Positions 35,455 to 48,559 of a stretch of 64,000 nt of DNA are shown piece by piece. The stretch comes from Pomacea canaliculata (taxonomy: Eukaryota > Mollusca > Gastropoda > Architaenioglossa > Ampullariidae), in the NCBI RefSeq assembly GCF_003073045.1, contig NC_037590.1, positions 38,804,751 to 38,868,750 on the forward strand, written 5' to 3'. The position numbers were made by a program, and so were the translations under genes. Under the pieces are notes generated by a model that had not been told where the DNA came from, did no database searches, and saw only the letters and a program-made list of their open reading frames with translations. Each line of letters opens with the position of its first letter. Position 1 is the stretch's first letter.

Positions 35455-38400
35455 CCAACCCACCCACCCCGCCTTGCAGCCGACCTTGCCCAGTGGTGGT
35501 AAGCACTGTGCCACCACCCCCGCCTTGCAGCCGGGGTGGTGCTCTCTGCCCAGTGGTAAAGCTGGTGCCGACCCACCCACACCCGCCTTGCAGCGGGGTG
35601 GTGCTCTGCCCAGTAAGAGCTGGTGCCGACCACCCCCGCCTTGCAGCCGGGGTGGTGCTCCCCTGCCCAGTGAAAGCTGGTGCCGACCCACCCACCCGCC
35701 TTGCAGCCCAGGGTGGTGTTCAGTGGTAAGCTGGTGCCGACCCACCCACCCCGCCTTGCAGCGGGTGGTGCTCTGCCAGTGGTAAAGCTGGTGCGACCCA
35801 CCCACCCCGCCTTGCAGCCGGGGTGGTGCTCTGCCAGTGGTAAAGCTGGTGCCGACCCACCCACCCCGCCTTGCAGCCGGGGTGGTGCTCTGCCCAGTGG
35901 TAAAGCTGGTGCCGACCCACCACACCCGCCTTGCAGCCGGGGTGGTGCTCTTGCCCAGTGGTAAAGCTGGTGCCGACCCACCCACCCCGCCTTGCAGCCG
36001 GGGTGGTGCTCTGCCCAGTGGTAAAGCTGGTGCCGACCCACCCACCCCGCCTTGCAGCCGGGGTGGTGCTCCGCCCAGTGGTAAAGCTGGTGCCGACCCA
36101 CCCACCCCGCCTTGCAGCCGGGTGGTGCTCTTGCCCAGTGGTAAAGCTGGTGCCGACCCACCCACCCCGCCTTGCAGCCGGGGTGGTGCTCCTGCCCAGT
36201 GGTAAAGCTGGTGCCGACCCACCCACCCCGCCTTGCAGCCGGGGTGGTGCTCCTGCCCAGTGGTAAAGCTGGTGCCGACCCACCCACCCCGCCTTGCAGC
36301 CGGGGTGGTGCTCCTGCCCAGTGGTAAAGCTGGTGCCGACCCACCCACCCCGCCTTGCAGCCGGGGTGGTGCTCCTGCCCAGTGGTAAAGCTGGTGCCGA
36401 CCCACCCACCCGCCTTGCAGCCGGGGTGGTGCTCTGCCCAGTGGTAAAGCTGGTGCCGACCCACCCACCCCGCCTTGCAGCCGGGGTGGTGCTCTTGCCC
36501 AGTGGTAAAAGCTGGTGCCGACCCACCCACCCCGCCTTGCAGCCGGGGTGGTGCTCCTGCCCAGTGGTAAAGCTGGTGCCGACCCACCCACCCCGCCTTG
36601 CAGCCGGGGTGGTGCTCTGCCCAGTGGTAAAGCTGGTGCCGACCCACCCACCCCGCCTTGCAGCCGGGGTGGTGCTCTTGCCCAGTGGTAAAGCTGGTGC
36701 CGACCCACCCACCCCGCCTTGCAGCCGGGGTGGTGCTCTGCCCAGTGGTAAAGCTGGTGCCGACCCACCCACCCCGCCTTGCAGCGGGGTGGTGCTCTTG
36801 CCCAGTGGTAAAGCTGGTGCCGACCCACCCACCCCGCCTTGCAGCCGGGGTGGTGCTCTTGCCAGTGGTAAAGCTGGTGCCGACCCACCCACCCCGCCTT
36901 GCAGCCGGGGTGGTGCTCTTGCCCAGTGGTAAAGCTGGTGCCGACCCACCCACCCCGCCTTGCAGCCGGGGTGGTGCTCTTGCCCAGTGGTAAAGCTGGT
37001 GCCGACCCACCCACCCCGCCTTGCAGCCGGGGTGGTGCTCTTGCCCAGTGGTAAAGCTGGTGCCGACCCACCCACCCGCCTTGCAGCCGGGGTGGTGCTC
37101 TTGCCCAGTGGTAAAGCTGGTGCCGACCCACCCACCCCGCCTTGGCAGCCGGGGTGGTGCTCTTGCCCAGTGGTAAAAGCTGGTGCCGACCCACCCACCG
37201 CCTTGCAGCCGGGTGGTGCTCTTGCCCAGTGGTAAAGCTGGTGCCGACCCACCCACCCCGCCTTGCAGCCGGGGTGGTGCTCTTGCCCAGTGGTAAAGCT
37301 GGTGCCGACCCACCCACCCCGCTTGCAGCCGGGGTGGTGCTCCTGCCCAGTGGTAAAGCTGGTGCCGACCCACCCACCCCGCCTTGCAGCCGGGGTGGTG
37401 CTCTTGCCAGTGGTAAAGCTGGTGCCGACCCACCCACCCCGCCTTGCAGCCGGGGTGGTGCTCTTGCCCAGTGGTAAAGCTGGTGCCGACCCACCCACCC
37501 CGCCTTGCAGCCGGGGTGGTGCTCTTGCCCAGTGGTAAAGCTGGTGCCGACCCACCCACCCCGCCTTGCAGCCGGGGTGGTGCTCTTGCCCAGTGGTAAA
37601 GCTGGTGCCGACCCACCCACCCCGCCTTGCAGCCGGGGTGGTGCTCTTGCCCAGTGGTAAAGCTGGTGCGACCCACCCACCCCGCCTTGCAGCCGGGGTG
37701 GTGCTCTTGCCCAGTGGTAAAGCTGGTGCCGACCCACCCACCCCGCCTTGCAGCCGGGGTGGTGCTCTTGCCCAGTGGTAAAGCTGGTGCCGACCCACCC
37801 ACCCCGCCTTGCAGCCGGGGTGGTGCTCTTGCCCAGTGGTAAAGCTGGTGCCGACCCACCCACCCCGCCTTGCAGCCGGGGTGGTGCTCTTGCCCAGTGG
37901 TAAAGCTGGTGCCGACCCACCCACCCCGCCTTTGCAGCCGGGGTGGTGCTCTTGCCCAGTGGTAAAGCTGGTGCCGACCCACCCACCCCGCCTTGCAGCC
38001 GGGGTGGTGCTCTTGCCCAGTGGTAAAGCTGGTGCCGACCCACCCACCCCGCCTTGCAGCCGGGGTGGTGCTCTTGCCAGTGTAAAGCTGGTGCCGACCC
38101 ACCCACCCCGCCTTGCAGCCGGGGTGGTGCTCCTGCCCAGTGGTAAAGCTGGTGCCGACCCACCCACCCCGCCTTGCAGCCGGGGTGGTGCTCCTGCCCA
38201 GTGGTAAAGCTGGTGCCGACCCACCCACCCCGCCTTGCAGCCGGGGTGGTGCTCCTGCCCAGTGGTAAAGCTGGTGCCGACCCACCCACCCCGCCTTGCA
38301 GCCGGGGTGGTGCTCCTGCCCAGTGGTAAAGCTGGTGCCGACCCACCCACCCCGCCTTGCAGCCGGGGTGGTGCTCCTGCCCAGTGGTAAAGCTGGTGCC

Positions 38401-41400
38401 GACCCACCCACCCCGCCTTGCAGCCGGGGTGGTGCTCCTGCCCAGTGGTAAAGCTGGTGCCGACCCACCCACCCCGCCTTGCAGCCGGGGTGGTGCTCCT
38501 GCCCAGTGGTAAAGCTGGTGCCGACCCACCCACCCCGCCTTGCAGCCGGGGTGGTGCTCCTGCCCAGTGGTAAAGCTGGTGCCGACCCACCCACCCCGCC
38601 TTGCAGCCGGGGTGGTGCTCCTGCCCAGTGGTAAAGCTGGTGCCGACCCACCCACCCCGCCTTGCAGCCGGGGTGGTGCTCCTGCCCAGTGGTAAAGCTG
38701 GTGCCGACCCACCCACCCCGCCTTGCAGCCGGGGTGGTGCTCCTGCCCAGTGGTAAAGCTGGTGCGACCCACCCACCCCGCCTTGCAGCCGGGGTGGTGC
38801 TCCTGCCCAGTGGTAAAGCTGGTGCCGACCCACCCACCCCGCCTTGCAGCCGGGGTGGTGCTCCTGCCCAGTGGTAAAGCTGGTGCCGACCCACCCACCC
38901 CGCCTTGCAGCCGGGGTGGTGCTCCTGCCCAGTGGTAAAGCTGGTGCCGACACCCACCCCGCCTTGCAGCCGGGGTGGTGCTCTTGCCCAGTGGTAAAGC
39001 TGGTGCCGACCACCCACCCGCCTTGCAGCCGGGGTGGTGCTCTTGCCCAGTGGTAAAGCTGGTGCCGACCCACCCACCCCGCCTTGCAGCCGGGGTGGTG
39101 CTCTTGCCCAGTGGTAAAGCTGGTGCCGACCCACCCACCCGCCTTGCAGCCGGGGTGGTGCTCTTGCCCAGTGGTAAAGCTGGTGCCGACCCACCCACCC
39201 CGCCTTGCAGCCGGGGTGGTGCTCTTGCCCAGTGGTAAAGCTGGTGCCGACCCACCCACCCCGCCTTGCAGCCGGGGTGGTGCTCTTGCCCAGTGGTAAA
39301 GCTGGTGCCGACCCACCCACCCCGCCTTGCAGCCGGGGTGGTGCTTCTTGCCCAGTGGTAAAGCTGGTGCCGACCCACCCACCCCGCCTTGCAGCCGGGG
39401 TGGTGCTCTTGCCCAGTGGTAAAGCTGGTGCCGACCCACCCACCCCGCCTTGCAGCCGGGTGGTGCTCTTGCCCAGTGGTAAAGCTGGTGCCGACCCACC
39501 CACCCCGCCTTGCAGCCGGGGTGGTGCTCTTGCCCAGTGGTAAAGCTGGTGCCGACCCACCCACCCCGCCTTGCAGCCGGGGTGGTGCTCTTGCCCAGTG
39601 GTAAAAGCTGGTGCCGACCCACCCACCCGCCTTGCAGCCGGGGTGGTGCTCTTGCCCAGTGGTAAAGCTGGTGCCGACCCACCCACCCCGCCTTGCAGCC
39701 GGGTGGTGCTCTTGCCAGTGGTAAAGCTGGTGCCGACCCACCCACCCCGCCTTGCAGCCGGGTGGTGCTCTTGCCCAGTGGTAAAGCTGGTGCCGACCCA
39801 CCCACCCCGCCTTGCAGCCGGGGGTGGTGCTCTTGCCCAGTGGTAAAGCTGGTGCCGACCCACCCACCCCGCCTTGCAGCCGGGGTGGTGCTCTGCCCAG
39901 TGGTAAAGCTGGTGCCGACCCACCCACCCCGCCTTGCAGCCGGGGTGGTGCTCTTGCCCAGTGGTAAAGCTGGTGCCGACCCACCCACCCCGCCTTGCAG
40001 CCGGGTGGTGCTCTTGCCCAGTGGTAAAGCTGGTGCCGACCCACCACCCCGCCTTGCAGCCGGGGTGGTGCTCTTGCCCAGTGGTAAAGCTGGTGCCGAC
40101 CCACCCACCCCGCCTTGCAGCCGGGGTGGTGCTCGTTGCCAGTGGTAAAGCTGGTGCCGACCCACCCACCGCCTTGCAGCCGGGTGGTGCTCTTGCCCAG
40201 TGGTAAAGCTGGTGCCGACCCACCCACCCCGCCTTGCAGCCGGGGGTGGTGCTCCTCCAGTGGTAAAGCTGGTGCCGACCCACCCACCCCGCCTTGCAGC
40301 CGGGGTGGTGCTCTGCCCAGTGGTAAAGCTGGTGCCGACCCACCCACCCCGCCTTGCAGCCGGGGTGGTGCTCCTGCCCAGTGGTAAAGCTGGTGCCGAC
40401 CCACCCACCCCGCCTTGCAGCCGGGGTGGTGCTCCTGCCCAGTGGTAAAGCTGGTGCCGACCCACCCACCCCGCCTTGCAGCCGGGGTGGTGCTCCTGCC
40501 CAGTGGTAAAGCTGGTGCCGACCCACCCACCCCGCCTTGCAGCCGGGGTGGTGCTCCTGCCCAGTGGTAAAGCTGGTGCCGACCCACCCACCCCGCCTTG
40601 CAGCCGGGGTGGTGCTCTTGCCCAGTGGTAAAGCTGGTGCCGACCCACCCACCCGCCTTGCAGCCGGGGTGGTGCTCTTGCCCAGTGGTAAAGCTGGTGC
40701 CGACCCACCCACCCCGCCTTGCAGCCAGGGTGGTGCTCTTGCCCAGTGGTAAGCTGGTGCCGACCCACCCACCCCGCCTTGCAGCCGGGGTGGTGCTCCT
40801 GCCCTGGTAAAGCTGGTGCCGACCCACCCACCCCGCCTTGCAGCCGGGTGGTGCTCTTGCCCCAGTGGTAAAGCTGGTGCCGACCCACCCACCCCGCCTT
40901 GCAGCCGGGGTGGTGCTCTTGCCCAGTGGTAAAGCTGGTGCCGACCCACCCACCCCGCCTTGCAGCGGGTGGTGCTCTTGCCCAGTGGTAAAGCTGGTGC
41001 GACCCACCCACCCCGCCTTGCAGCCGGGGTGGTGCTCTTGCCCAGTGGTAAAGCTGGTGCCGACCCACCCACCCCGCCTTGCAGCCGGGGTGGTGCTCGC
41101 CCAGTGGTAAAGCTGGTGCCGACCCACCCACCCCGCCTTGCAGCCGGGGTGGTGCTCCTGCCCAGTGGTAAAGCTGGTGCCGACCCACCCACCCCGCCTT
41201 GCAGCCGGGGTGGTGCTCCTGCCCCAGTGGTAAAGCTGGTGCCGACCCACCCACCCCGCCTTGCAGCCAGGTAGTGGTAAAGCTGGTGCCGACCCACCCA
41301 CCCCGCCTTGCAGCCGGGGTGGTGCTCCTTGCCAGTGTAAGCTGGTGCCGACCCACCACCCCGCCTTGCAGCCGGCGGTGGTGCTCTTGCCCAGTGGTAA

Positions 41401-44400
41401 AGCTGGTGCCGACCCACCCCCCGCCTTGCAGCCGGGTGGTGGCCCAGTGGTAAAGCTGGTGCCGACCCACCCACCCGCCTTGCAGCCGGGGTGGTGCTCC
41501 TGCCCAGTGGTAAAGCTGGTGCCGACCCACCACCCGCCTTGCAGCCGGGTGGTGCACTGGTGCCGACCCACCCACCCCGCCTTGCAGCCGGCCCAGGCTG
41601 GTGCCGTTGCAAAGTGGTAAAGCTGGTGCCGACCCACCACCCCGCCTGCAGCCGGGGTGGTGCTCCTGCCAGTGGTAAAGCTGGTGCCGACCCACCCACC
41701 CGCCTTGCAGCCGGGGTGGTTCTTGCCCACTGTGCCGACCGCCTTGCAGCCGGAGCTGGTGCCGACCCACCCACCCCGCCTTGCAGCCCTCTTGCCCAGT
41801 GGTAAAGCTGGTGCCGACCCACCCACCCCGCCTTGCAGCCGGGGTGGTGCTCCTGCCCAGTGGTAAAGCTGGTGCCGACCCACCCACCCCGCCTTGCAGC
41901 CGGGGTGGTGCTCCTGCCCAGTGGTTAAAGCTGGTGCCGACCCACCCACCGCCTTGCAGCCGGGGTGGTGCTCTTGCCAGTGGTAAAGCTGGTGCCGACC
42001 CACCCACCCCGCCTTGCAGCCGGGGTGGTGCTCTTGCCAGTGGTTAAAGCTGGTGCCGACCCACCCACCCCGCCTTGCAGCCGGGTGGTGCTCTTGCCCA
42101 GTGGTAAAGCTGTGCCGACCCACCCACCCCGCCTTGCAGCCGGGGTGGTGCTCTTGCCCAGTGGTAAAGCTGGTGCCGACCCACCCACCCCGCCTTGCAG
42201 CCGGGGTGGTGCTCCTGCCCAGTGGTAAAGCTGGTGCCGACCCACCCACCCCGCCTTGCAGCCGGGGTGGTGCTCCTGCCCAGTGGTAAAGCTGGTGCCG
42301 ACCCACCCACCCCGCCTTGCAGCCGGGGTGGTGCTCCTGCCCAGTGGTAAAGCTGGTGCCGACCCACCCACCCCGCCTTGCAGCCGGGGTGGTGCTCCTG
42401 CCCAGTGGTAAAGCTGGTGCCGACCCACCCACCCCGCCTTGCAGCCGGGGTGGTGCTCCTGCCCAGTGGTAAAGCTGGTGCCGACCCACCCACCCCGCCT
42501 TGCAGCCGGGGTGGTGCTCCCCAGTGGTAAAGCTGGTGCCGACCCACCCACCCCGCCTTGCAGCCGGGGTGGTGCTCTTGCCCAGTGGTAAAGCTGGTGC
42601 CGACCCACCCACCCCGCCTTGCAGCCGGTGGTGCTCTTGCCCAGTGGTAAAGCTGGTGCCGACCACCACCCCGCCTTGCAGCGGGGTGGTGCTCCTGCCC
42701 AGTGGTAAAGCTGGTGCCGACCCACCCACCCCGCCTTGCAGCCGGGGTGGTGCTCCTGCCCAGTGGTAAAGCTGGTGCCGACCCACCCACCCCGCCTTGC
42801 AGCCGGGGTGGTGCTCTTGCCCAGTGGTAAAGCTGGTGCCGACCCACCCACCCCGCCTTGCAGCCGGGGTGGTGCTCCTGCCCAGTGGTAAAGCTGGTGC
42901 CGACCCACCCACCCCGCCTTGCAGCCGGGGTGGTGCTCCTGCCCAGTGGTAAAGCTGGTGCCGACCACCCACCCGCCTTGCAGCCGGGGTGGTGCTCTTG
43001 CCCAGTGGTAAGCTGGTGCCGACCACCCACCCCGCCTTGCAGCCGGGGTGGTGCTCTTGCCCAGTGGTAAAGCTGGTGCGACCACCCACCCCGCCTTGCA
43101 GCCGGGGTGGTGCTCTTGCCCAGTGGTAAAGCTGGTGCCGACCCACCCACCCCGCCTTGCAGCCGGGGTGGTGCTCTTGCCCAGTGGTAAAGCTGGTGCC
43201 GACCACCCACCCCGCCTTGCAGCCGGGGTGGTGCTCTTGCCCAGTGGTAAAGCTGGTGCCGACCCACCCACCCCGCCTTGCAGCCGGGGTGGTGCTCTTG
43301 CCCAGTGGTAAAGCTGGTGCCGACCACCCACCCGCCTTGCAGCCGGGGTGGTGCTCTTGCCCAGTGGTAAAGCTGGTGCCGACCCACCCACCCCGCCTTG
43401 CAGCCGGGGTGGTGCTCTTGCCCAGTGGTAAAGCTGGTGCCGACCCACCCACCCCGCCTTTGCAGCCGGGGTGGTGCTCTTGCCCAGTGGTAAAGCTGGT
43501 GCCGACCACCCACCCCGCCTTGCAGCCGGGGGTGGTGCTCTTGCCCAGTGGTAAAGCTGGTGCCGACCCACCCACCCCGCCTTGCAGCCGGGGTGGTGCT
43601 CTTGCCCAGTGGTAAAGCTGGTGCCGACCCACCCACCCGCCTTGCAGCCGGGGTGGTGCTCTTGCCCAGTGGTAAAGCTGGTGCCGACCACCCACCCCGC
43701 CTTGCAGCCGGGGTGGTGCTCTTGCCCAGTGGTAAAGCTGGTGCCGACCCACCCACCCCGCCTTGCAGCCGGGGTGGTGCTCTTGCCCAGTGGTAAAGCT
43801 GGTGCCGACCCACCCACCCCGCCTTGCAGCCGGGGTGGTGCTCTTGCCAGTGGTAAAGCTGGTGCCGACCCACCCACCCCGCCTTGCAGCCGGGGTGGTG
43901 CTCTTGCCCAGTGGTAAAGCTGGTGCCGACCCACCCACCCCGCCTTGCAGCCGGGGTGGTGCTCTTGCCCAGTGGTAAAGCTGGTGCCGACCCACCCACC
44001 CCGCCTTGCAGCCGGGGTGGTGCTCTTGCCCAGTGGTAAAGCTGGTGCCGACCCACCCACCCCGCCTTGCAGCCGGGGTGGTGCTCTTGCCCAGTGGTAA
44101 AGCTGGTGCCGACCCACCCACCCCGCCTTGCAGCCGGGGTGGTGCTCTTGCCCAGTGGTAAAGCTGGTGCCGACCCACCCACCCCGCCTTGCAGCCGGGG
44201 TGGTGCTCTTGCCCAGTGGTAAAGCTGGTGCCGACCCACCCACCCCGCCTTTGCAGCCGGGGTGGTGCTCTTGCCAGTGGTAAAGCTGGTGCCGACCCAC
44301 CCACCCCGCCTTGCAGCCGGGGTGGTGCTCTTGCCCAGTGGTAAAGCTGGTGCCGACCCACCCACCCCGCCTTGCAGCCGGGGTGGTGCTCTTGCCCAGT

Positions 44401-46095
44401 GGTAAAGCTGGTGCCGACCCACCCACCCGCCTTGCAGCCGGGGTGGTGCTCTTGCCCAGTGGTAAAGCTGGTGCCGACCCACCCACCCCGCCTTGCAGCC
44501 GGGGTGGTGCTCTTGCCCAGTGGTAAAGCTGGTGCCGACCCACCCACCCCGCCTTGCAGCCGGGGTGGTGCTCTTGCCCAGTGGTAAGCTGGTGCCGACC
44601 CACCCACCCGCCTTGCAGCCGGGGTGGTGCTCTTGCCCAGTGGTAAAGCTGGTGCCGACCCACCCACCCCGCCTTGCAGCCGGGGTGGTGCTCTTGCCCA
44701 GTGGTAAAGCTGGTGCCGACCCACCCACCCCGCCTTTGCAGCCGGGGTGGTGCTCTTGCCCAGTGGTAAAGCTGGTGCCGACCCACCCACCCCGCCTTGC
44801 AGCCGGGGTGGTGCTCTTGCCCAGTGGTAAAGCTGGTGCCGACCCACCCACCCCGCCTTGCAGCCGGGGTGGTGCTCTTGCCCAGTGGTAAAGCTGGTGC
44901 CGACCCACCCACCCCGCCTTGCAGCCGGGGTGGTGCTCTTGCCCCAGTGGTAAAGCTGGTGCCGACCCACCCACCCCGCCTTGCAGCCGGGGTGGTGCTC
45001 TTGCCCAGTGGTAAAGCTGGTGCCGACCCACCCACCCCGCCTTGCAGCCGGGGTGGTGCTTCTTGCCCAGTGGTAAAGCTGGTGCGACCCACCCACCCCC
45101 CGCCTTGCAGCCGGGGTGGTGCTCTTGCCCAGTGGTAAAGCTGGTGCCGACCCACCCACCCCGCCTTGCAGCCGGGTGGTGCTCTTGCCAGTGGTAAAGC
45201 TGGTGCCGACCCACCCACCCCGCCTTGCAGCCGGGGTGGTGCTCTTGCCCAGTGGTAAAGCTGGTGCCGACCCACCCACCCCGCCTTGCAGCCGGGGTGG
45301 TGCTCTTGCCCAGTGGTAAAGCTGGTGCGACCCACCCACCCCGCCTTGCAGCCGGGGTGGTGCTCTTGCCCAGTGGTAAAGCTGGTGCCGACCCACCCAC
45401 CCGCCTTGCAGCCGGGGTGGTGCTCTTGCCCAGTGGTAAAGCTGGTGCCGACCCACCCACCCCGCCTTGCAGCCCGGGGTGGTGCTCTTGCCAGTGGTAA
45501 AGCTGGTGCCGACCCACCCACCCGCTTGCAGCCGGGTGGTGCTCTTGCCCAGTGGTAAAGCTGGTGCCGACCCACCCACCCCGCCTTGCAGCCGGGGTGG
45601 TGCTCTTGCCCAGTGGTAAAGCTGGTGCCGACCCACCCACCCTGCCTTGCAGCCGGGGTGGTGCTCTTGCCCAGTGGTAAAGCTGGTGCCGACCCACCCA
45701 CCCCGCCTTGCAGCCGGGGTGGTGCTCTGCCCAGTGGTAAAGCTGGTGCCGACCCACCCACCCGCCTTTGCAGCCGGGGGTGGTGCTCTTGCCCAGTGGT
45801 AAAGCTGGTGCCGACCCACCCACCCGCCTTGCAGCCGGGGTGGTGCTCTTGCCCAGTGGTAAAGCTGGTGCCGACCCACCCACCGCCTTGCAGCCGGGGT
45901 GGTGCTCTTTGCCCAGTGGTAAGCTGGTGCGACCCACCCACCCCGCCTTGCAGCGGGGTGGTGCTCTTTGCCCAGCCGAACCCCCCCGCTTGCAGCGCGG
46001 TGCTTTGCAGAGTGGTAAAGCTGGTTTGCAGCATGCTGATTCATGCAGAAAGCTAGGCCGACCCACCACCCGCCTGCAGCCGGGTGCCATTGCAG
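35455..46095 (+). repeat. 61-bp GC-rich minisatellite, type A, ~174 copies
   Basis: Unit marks in order: GTGGTAAAGCTGGTGCCGAC, CCACCCACCCCGCC, TTGCAG, CCGGGGTGGTGCTC, YTGCCCA. Period 61 bp. Common variants are CTCCTG, CTCTTG and CTCTG in one position and 3-4 C or G in the homopolymers. The edges (35.46-36.0 and after 45.9 kb) and an internal stretch at about 41.26-41.80 kb are more degenerate. Each unit holds an 8-bp perfect inverted repeat CCACCCCG / CGGGGTGG with a 9-nt loop. The minus strand of the unit has no stop trinucleotide, which creates the spurious giant open frames here. Confidence 0.97.
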
Positions 46096-46115
46096 CGGTG
46101 TGGCGTGTGCGGCGG

Positions 46116-46620
46116 TTGTGTATTACAACTGAAAACCAGTGTTGGCGGAGAACGGTCTTCCCTTGCACAATCATTGGCTAGTGATCGATTAGATATCGAA
46201 AATAGAAAAAAATTATGAATAAAGACATCATTGTATCTGGTGTAAACGCTACTTCTTCATTCAGTAGAAAAGCTTCAGAATTAAAACGAAACGACTAGAA
46301 GACTAAATGAACAGAAAAGTCATCTCGTCCATTCTTTAACTTTCCTGTGTGATATACTTGTGTAGTAAAAGTTACATCCTGATGCATCTTGTTAAAGATA
46401 ACAAAACAGACACATTAAAAATAATTAATTTAAAAGTAAGAGACTTACAATTTTTTTCTTCTTTTTATAGATTTAATTGTTTACATCTGTATCGAGAAAA
46501 CCTTTGATTGCAGACAACATAACTACCGAAGTCTAGATAGAACTGTGAAGACCATAAACCAAAGACAGCCTGTATTTTCAATGACAACATACTTTAAACG
46601 CTTTTTATCTTGCAGGGATG
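46116..46620 (+). repeat. Dispersed repeat R, copy 2, abutting the 61-bp array
   Basis: Match to 30026-30440 with about 85 extra bases near 46490-46575. Its left edge follows the last recognisable 61-bp unit within about 20 bp. Confidence 0.8.
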
Positions 46621-47443
46621 TTATCAAGTATTCTATAATGAAACTACAATGTATTGCACAGTTTAATAGTTTTTATCACACTGTCTCGTGCGGCCCGCAG
46701 CACCTGGACTACAGTGATTTACACTGTACAACTCCTGTGTGTATTGTTATCGTCACGATGAAGAATCTTCGTCGTACAGGCTCGCCCACTGTCAGGTAGA
46801 ACTCCCTGAGTAGAGGAGATGGAGAGGTGGCACTAGAAAGCTCGGCACAGCAATCAAGTGGTCAGATTGCTTAAAGTTCTATAAAACAAGACCTTCCGCC
46901 ATACACTCCATTACGAATAATGAACCGTTACAGTCCGCTAGTCTTTATCACGTGACAGAGACGCTAGGTGTGGTCTGTAGTAGGGCAAGGGGTAAAAATC
47001 TGCTTAGTGTTGAAAGTAGGAATTTTCACACGCTGGTACGTGTTAATTTGTCATTAAAAAGTTTCTTTTAAAAGCGATTGCATTGTCGCCCTGACTTCCG
47101 TATGACTGCTAACTGTTTTTGGCTGCATGTGTGCTGGGGGAATGTCCGTCCGAGGCAGAGCACGACAAACATGTAATTATGGTAATATGGCCTGCCTGAA
47201 CGTTGTGTGTTTAAATTTCGTTAAAAAGAGACTGAGCTTAACCGTGCAATATTTTTGTTTTATAAATAGTTCACTTTTGAGAAAGGAGAAAGGGGGGCGT
47301 AGTATTCTGTCTGTAGCCAAAAAGGTGCAGGAAACTGATCAGATCACAAAGAATTCAACAATTATTAACACCATGGTAGGGTGCTTAGACTTACCTGATT
47401 TGGAGCACGCCGGGTCGGTTAGAGAACTGACTGTAGTTGCGGC

Positions 47444-47479
<36 letters not shown>

Positions 47480-48459
47480 CCCCCCCCCCCAAAATTTTTT
47501 GTTTTTTTTGTTAAAAAAAAAAAAAAAAAAGGGGGGGGGGTTTTTTTTTTATTTTTGGGGGGGGATAAAAAAAAATTTTTTTTTTGGGGGGTTATTTTTT
47601 TTTTTTTGCTACAAGTATCTCAGAGAGAGAAGCGGCCACATTTGACAATTTGGTCAACGCTCGGTTGGATCGCACTGAAAGATGTTCCATCCTGGGAAAA
47701 ATGTTTCAGAAAAGCCTTCAATTATTTGGGTCAAAACTCCCTTGCCTATAGAGATAACGATAATGAGTTATTTGTACGAGATTAATTATGCGGCAAAGTT
47801 CGCTTCCTCAGACAAGATTTCGGATTGGAATCCCAGAGAGACTAACATCGATGCTCAATGGTTGAATTTTTTTTTTTTTTTAATTTTAGAAGAATTTTGT
47901 GGCCCTATGGACAAATACAAAGATTGTTGAGTTTTTTCTTGTGTCTAACCAGGAACTAACGGCTGTTACTGAAAGGATATTTCTGCAATGAACGCATGTG
48001 GATCCATGAAAAGACACAGTTAAAGGTGGAACACTGAAAAAGGACTTTTAATTGTGAAGTGCAATTTTGATCAGCGAACGATAGCAAAGACGATGAGGTG
48101 CCGGACCATAGTTCGCATGGTCATTTGTAGCAAGACCTCACCACGCACGTCCGCAAAGTTAGCTGAGCGGCGAGATAAGGTAGGAATATTTCTATTTGAA
48201 ATTTTAAAAGCCGTTTTCTTTTTTTTTTTTCCTTTCAAATGGATACTGTATCGGCCGTGGACAGATCTGCCGTTGAAAGCATCACCAACTCGGCCAGTCA
48301 GATTTTTCGGCTTTCATTGTCGGTGACGACACCATCATCGGCACGCGTCCCGCTTTCGCTTCGAAACGTCTGGTCACCTTAATTTAAGAAATCCGTTAGT
48401 TGAATAATAATGAGATGTAGAACTGTAAAAACAAAAGTTCGTAGCAGGGTTAATCAGTA
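46621..48459. other. Non-repetitive stretch between the two arrays, no gene recognised
   Basis: Short open frames only. A low-quality homopolymer block occupies 47445-47607. An open stretch at about 48054-48180 ends in a donor-like AAGGTAGGAA but has no recognisable domain. Confidence 0.5.
47445..47607. other. Homopolymer block, suspected assembly artefact
   Basis: Runs of 33 A, 13 C, then T, A, G, T, G, A and T runs with almost no other sequence. Natural DNA rarely looks like this; mis-called or mis-polished homopolymers are more likely. Confidence 0.7.
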
Positions 48460-48559
48460 NNNNNNNNNNNNNNNNNNNNNNNNNNNNNNNNNNNNNNNNN
48501 NNNNNNNNNNNNNNNNNNNNNNNNNNNNNNNNNNNNNNNNNNNNNNNNNNNNNNNNNNN
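48460..48559. other. Assembly gap (100 N)
   Basis: Exactly 100 N, the conventional placeholder for a gap of unknown size. True distance between flanks is unknown. Confidence 0.99.

Noticed and set aside
33364-35785. 700-800-codon plus-strand frames rich in QQPTANS
   Set aside because: The 7-bp unit gives the same heptapeptide in all three frames; this is simple sequence, not a Q/N-rich protein.
33304-46044. 4246-codon open frame on the minus strand (and the nested 2832-, 2095-, 1376- and 1369-codon frames)
   Set aside because: It is only the stop-free 61-bp and 7-bp repeats read through; composition changes with each indel and no domain or unique region exists.
47127-47645. 172-codon frame ending in Lys, Pro, Gly and Phe runs
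   Set aside because: Its second half is the suspect homopolymer block and its first half matches no family I recognise.
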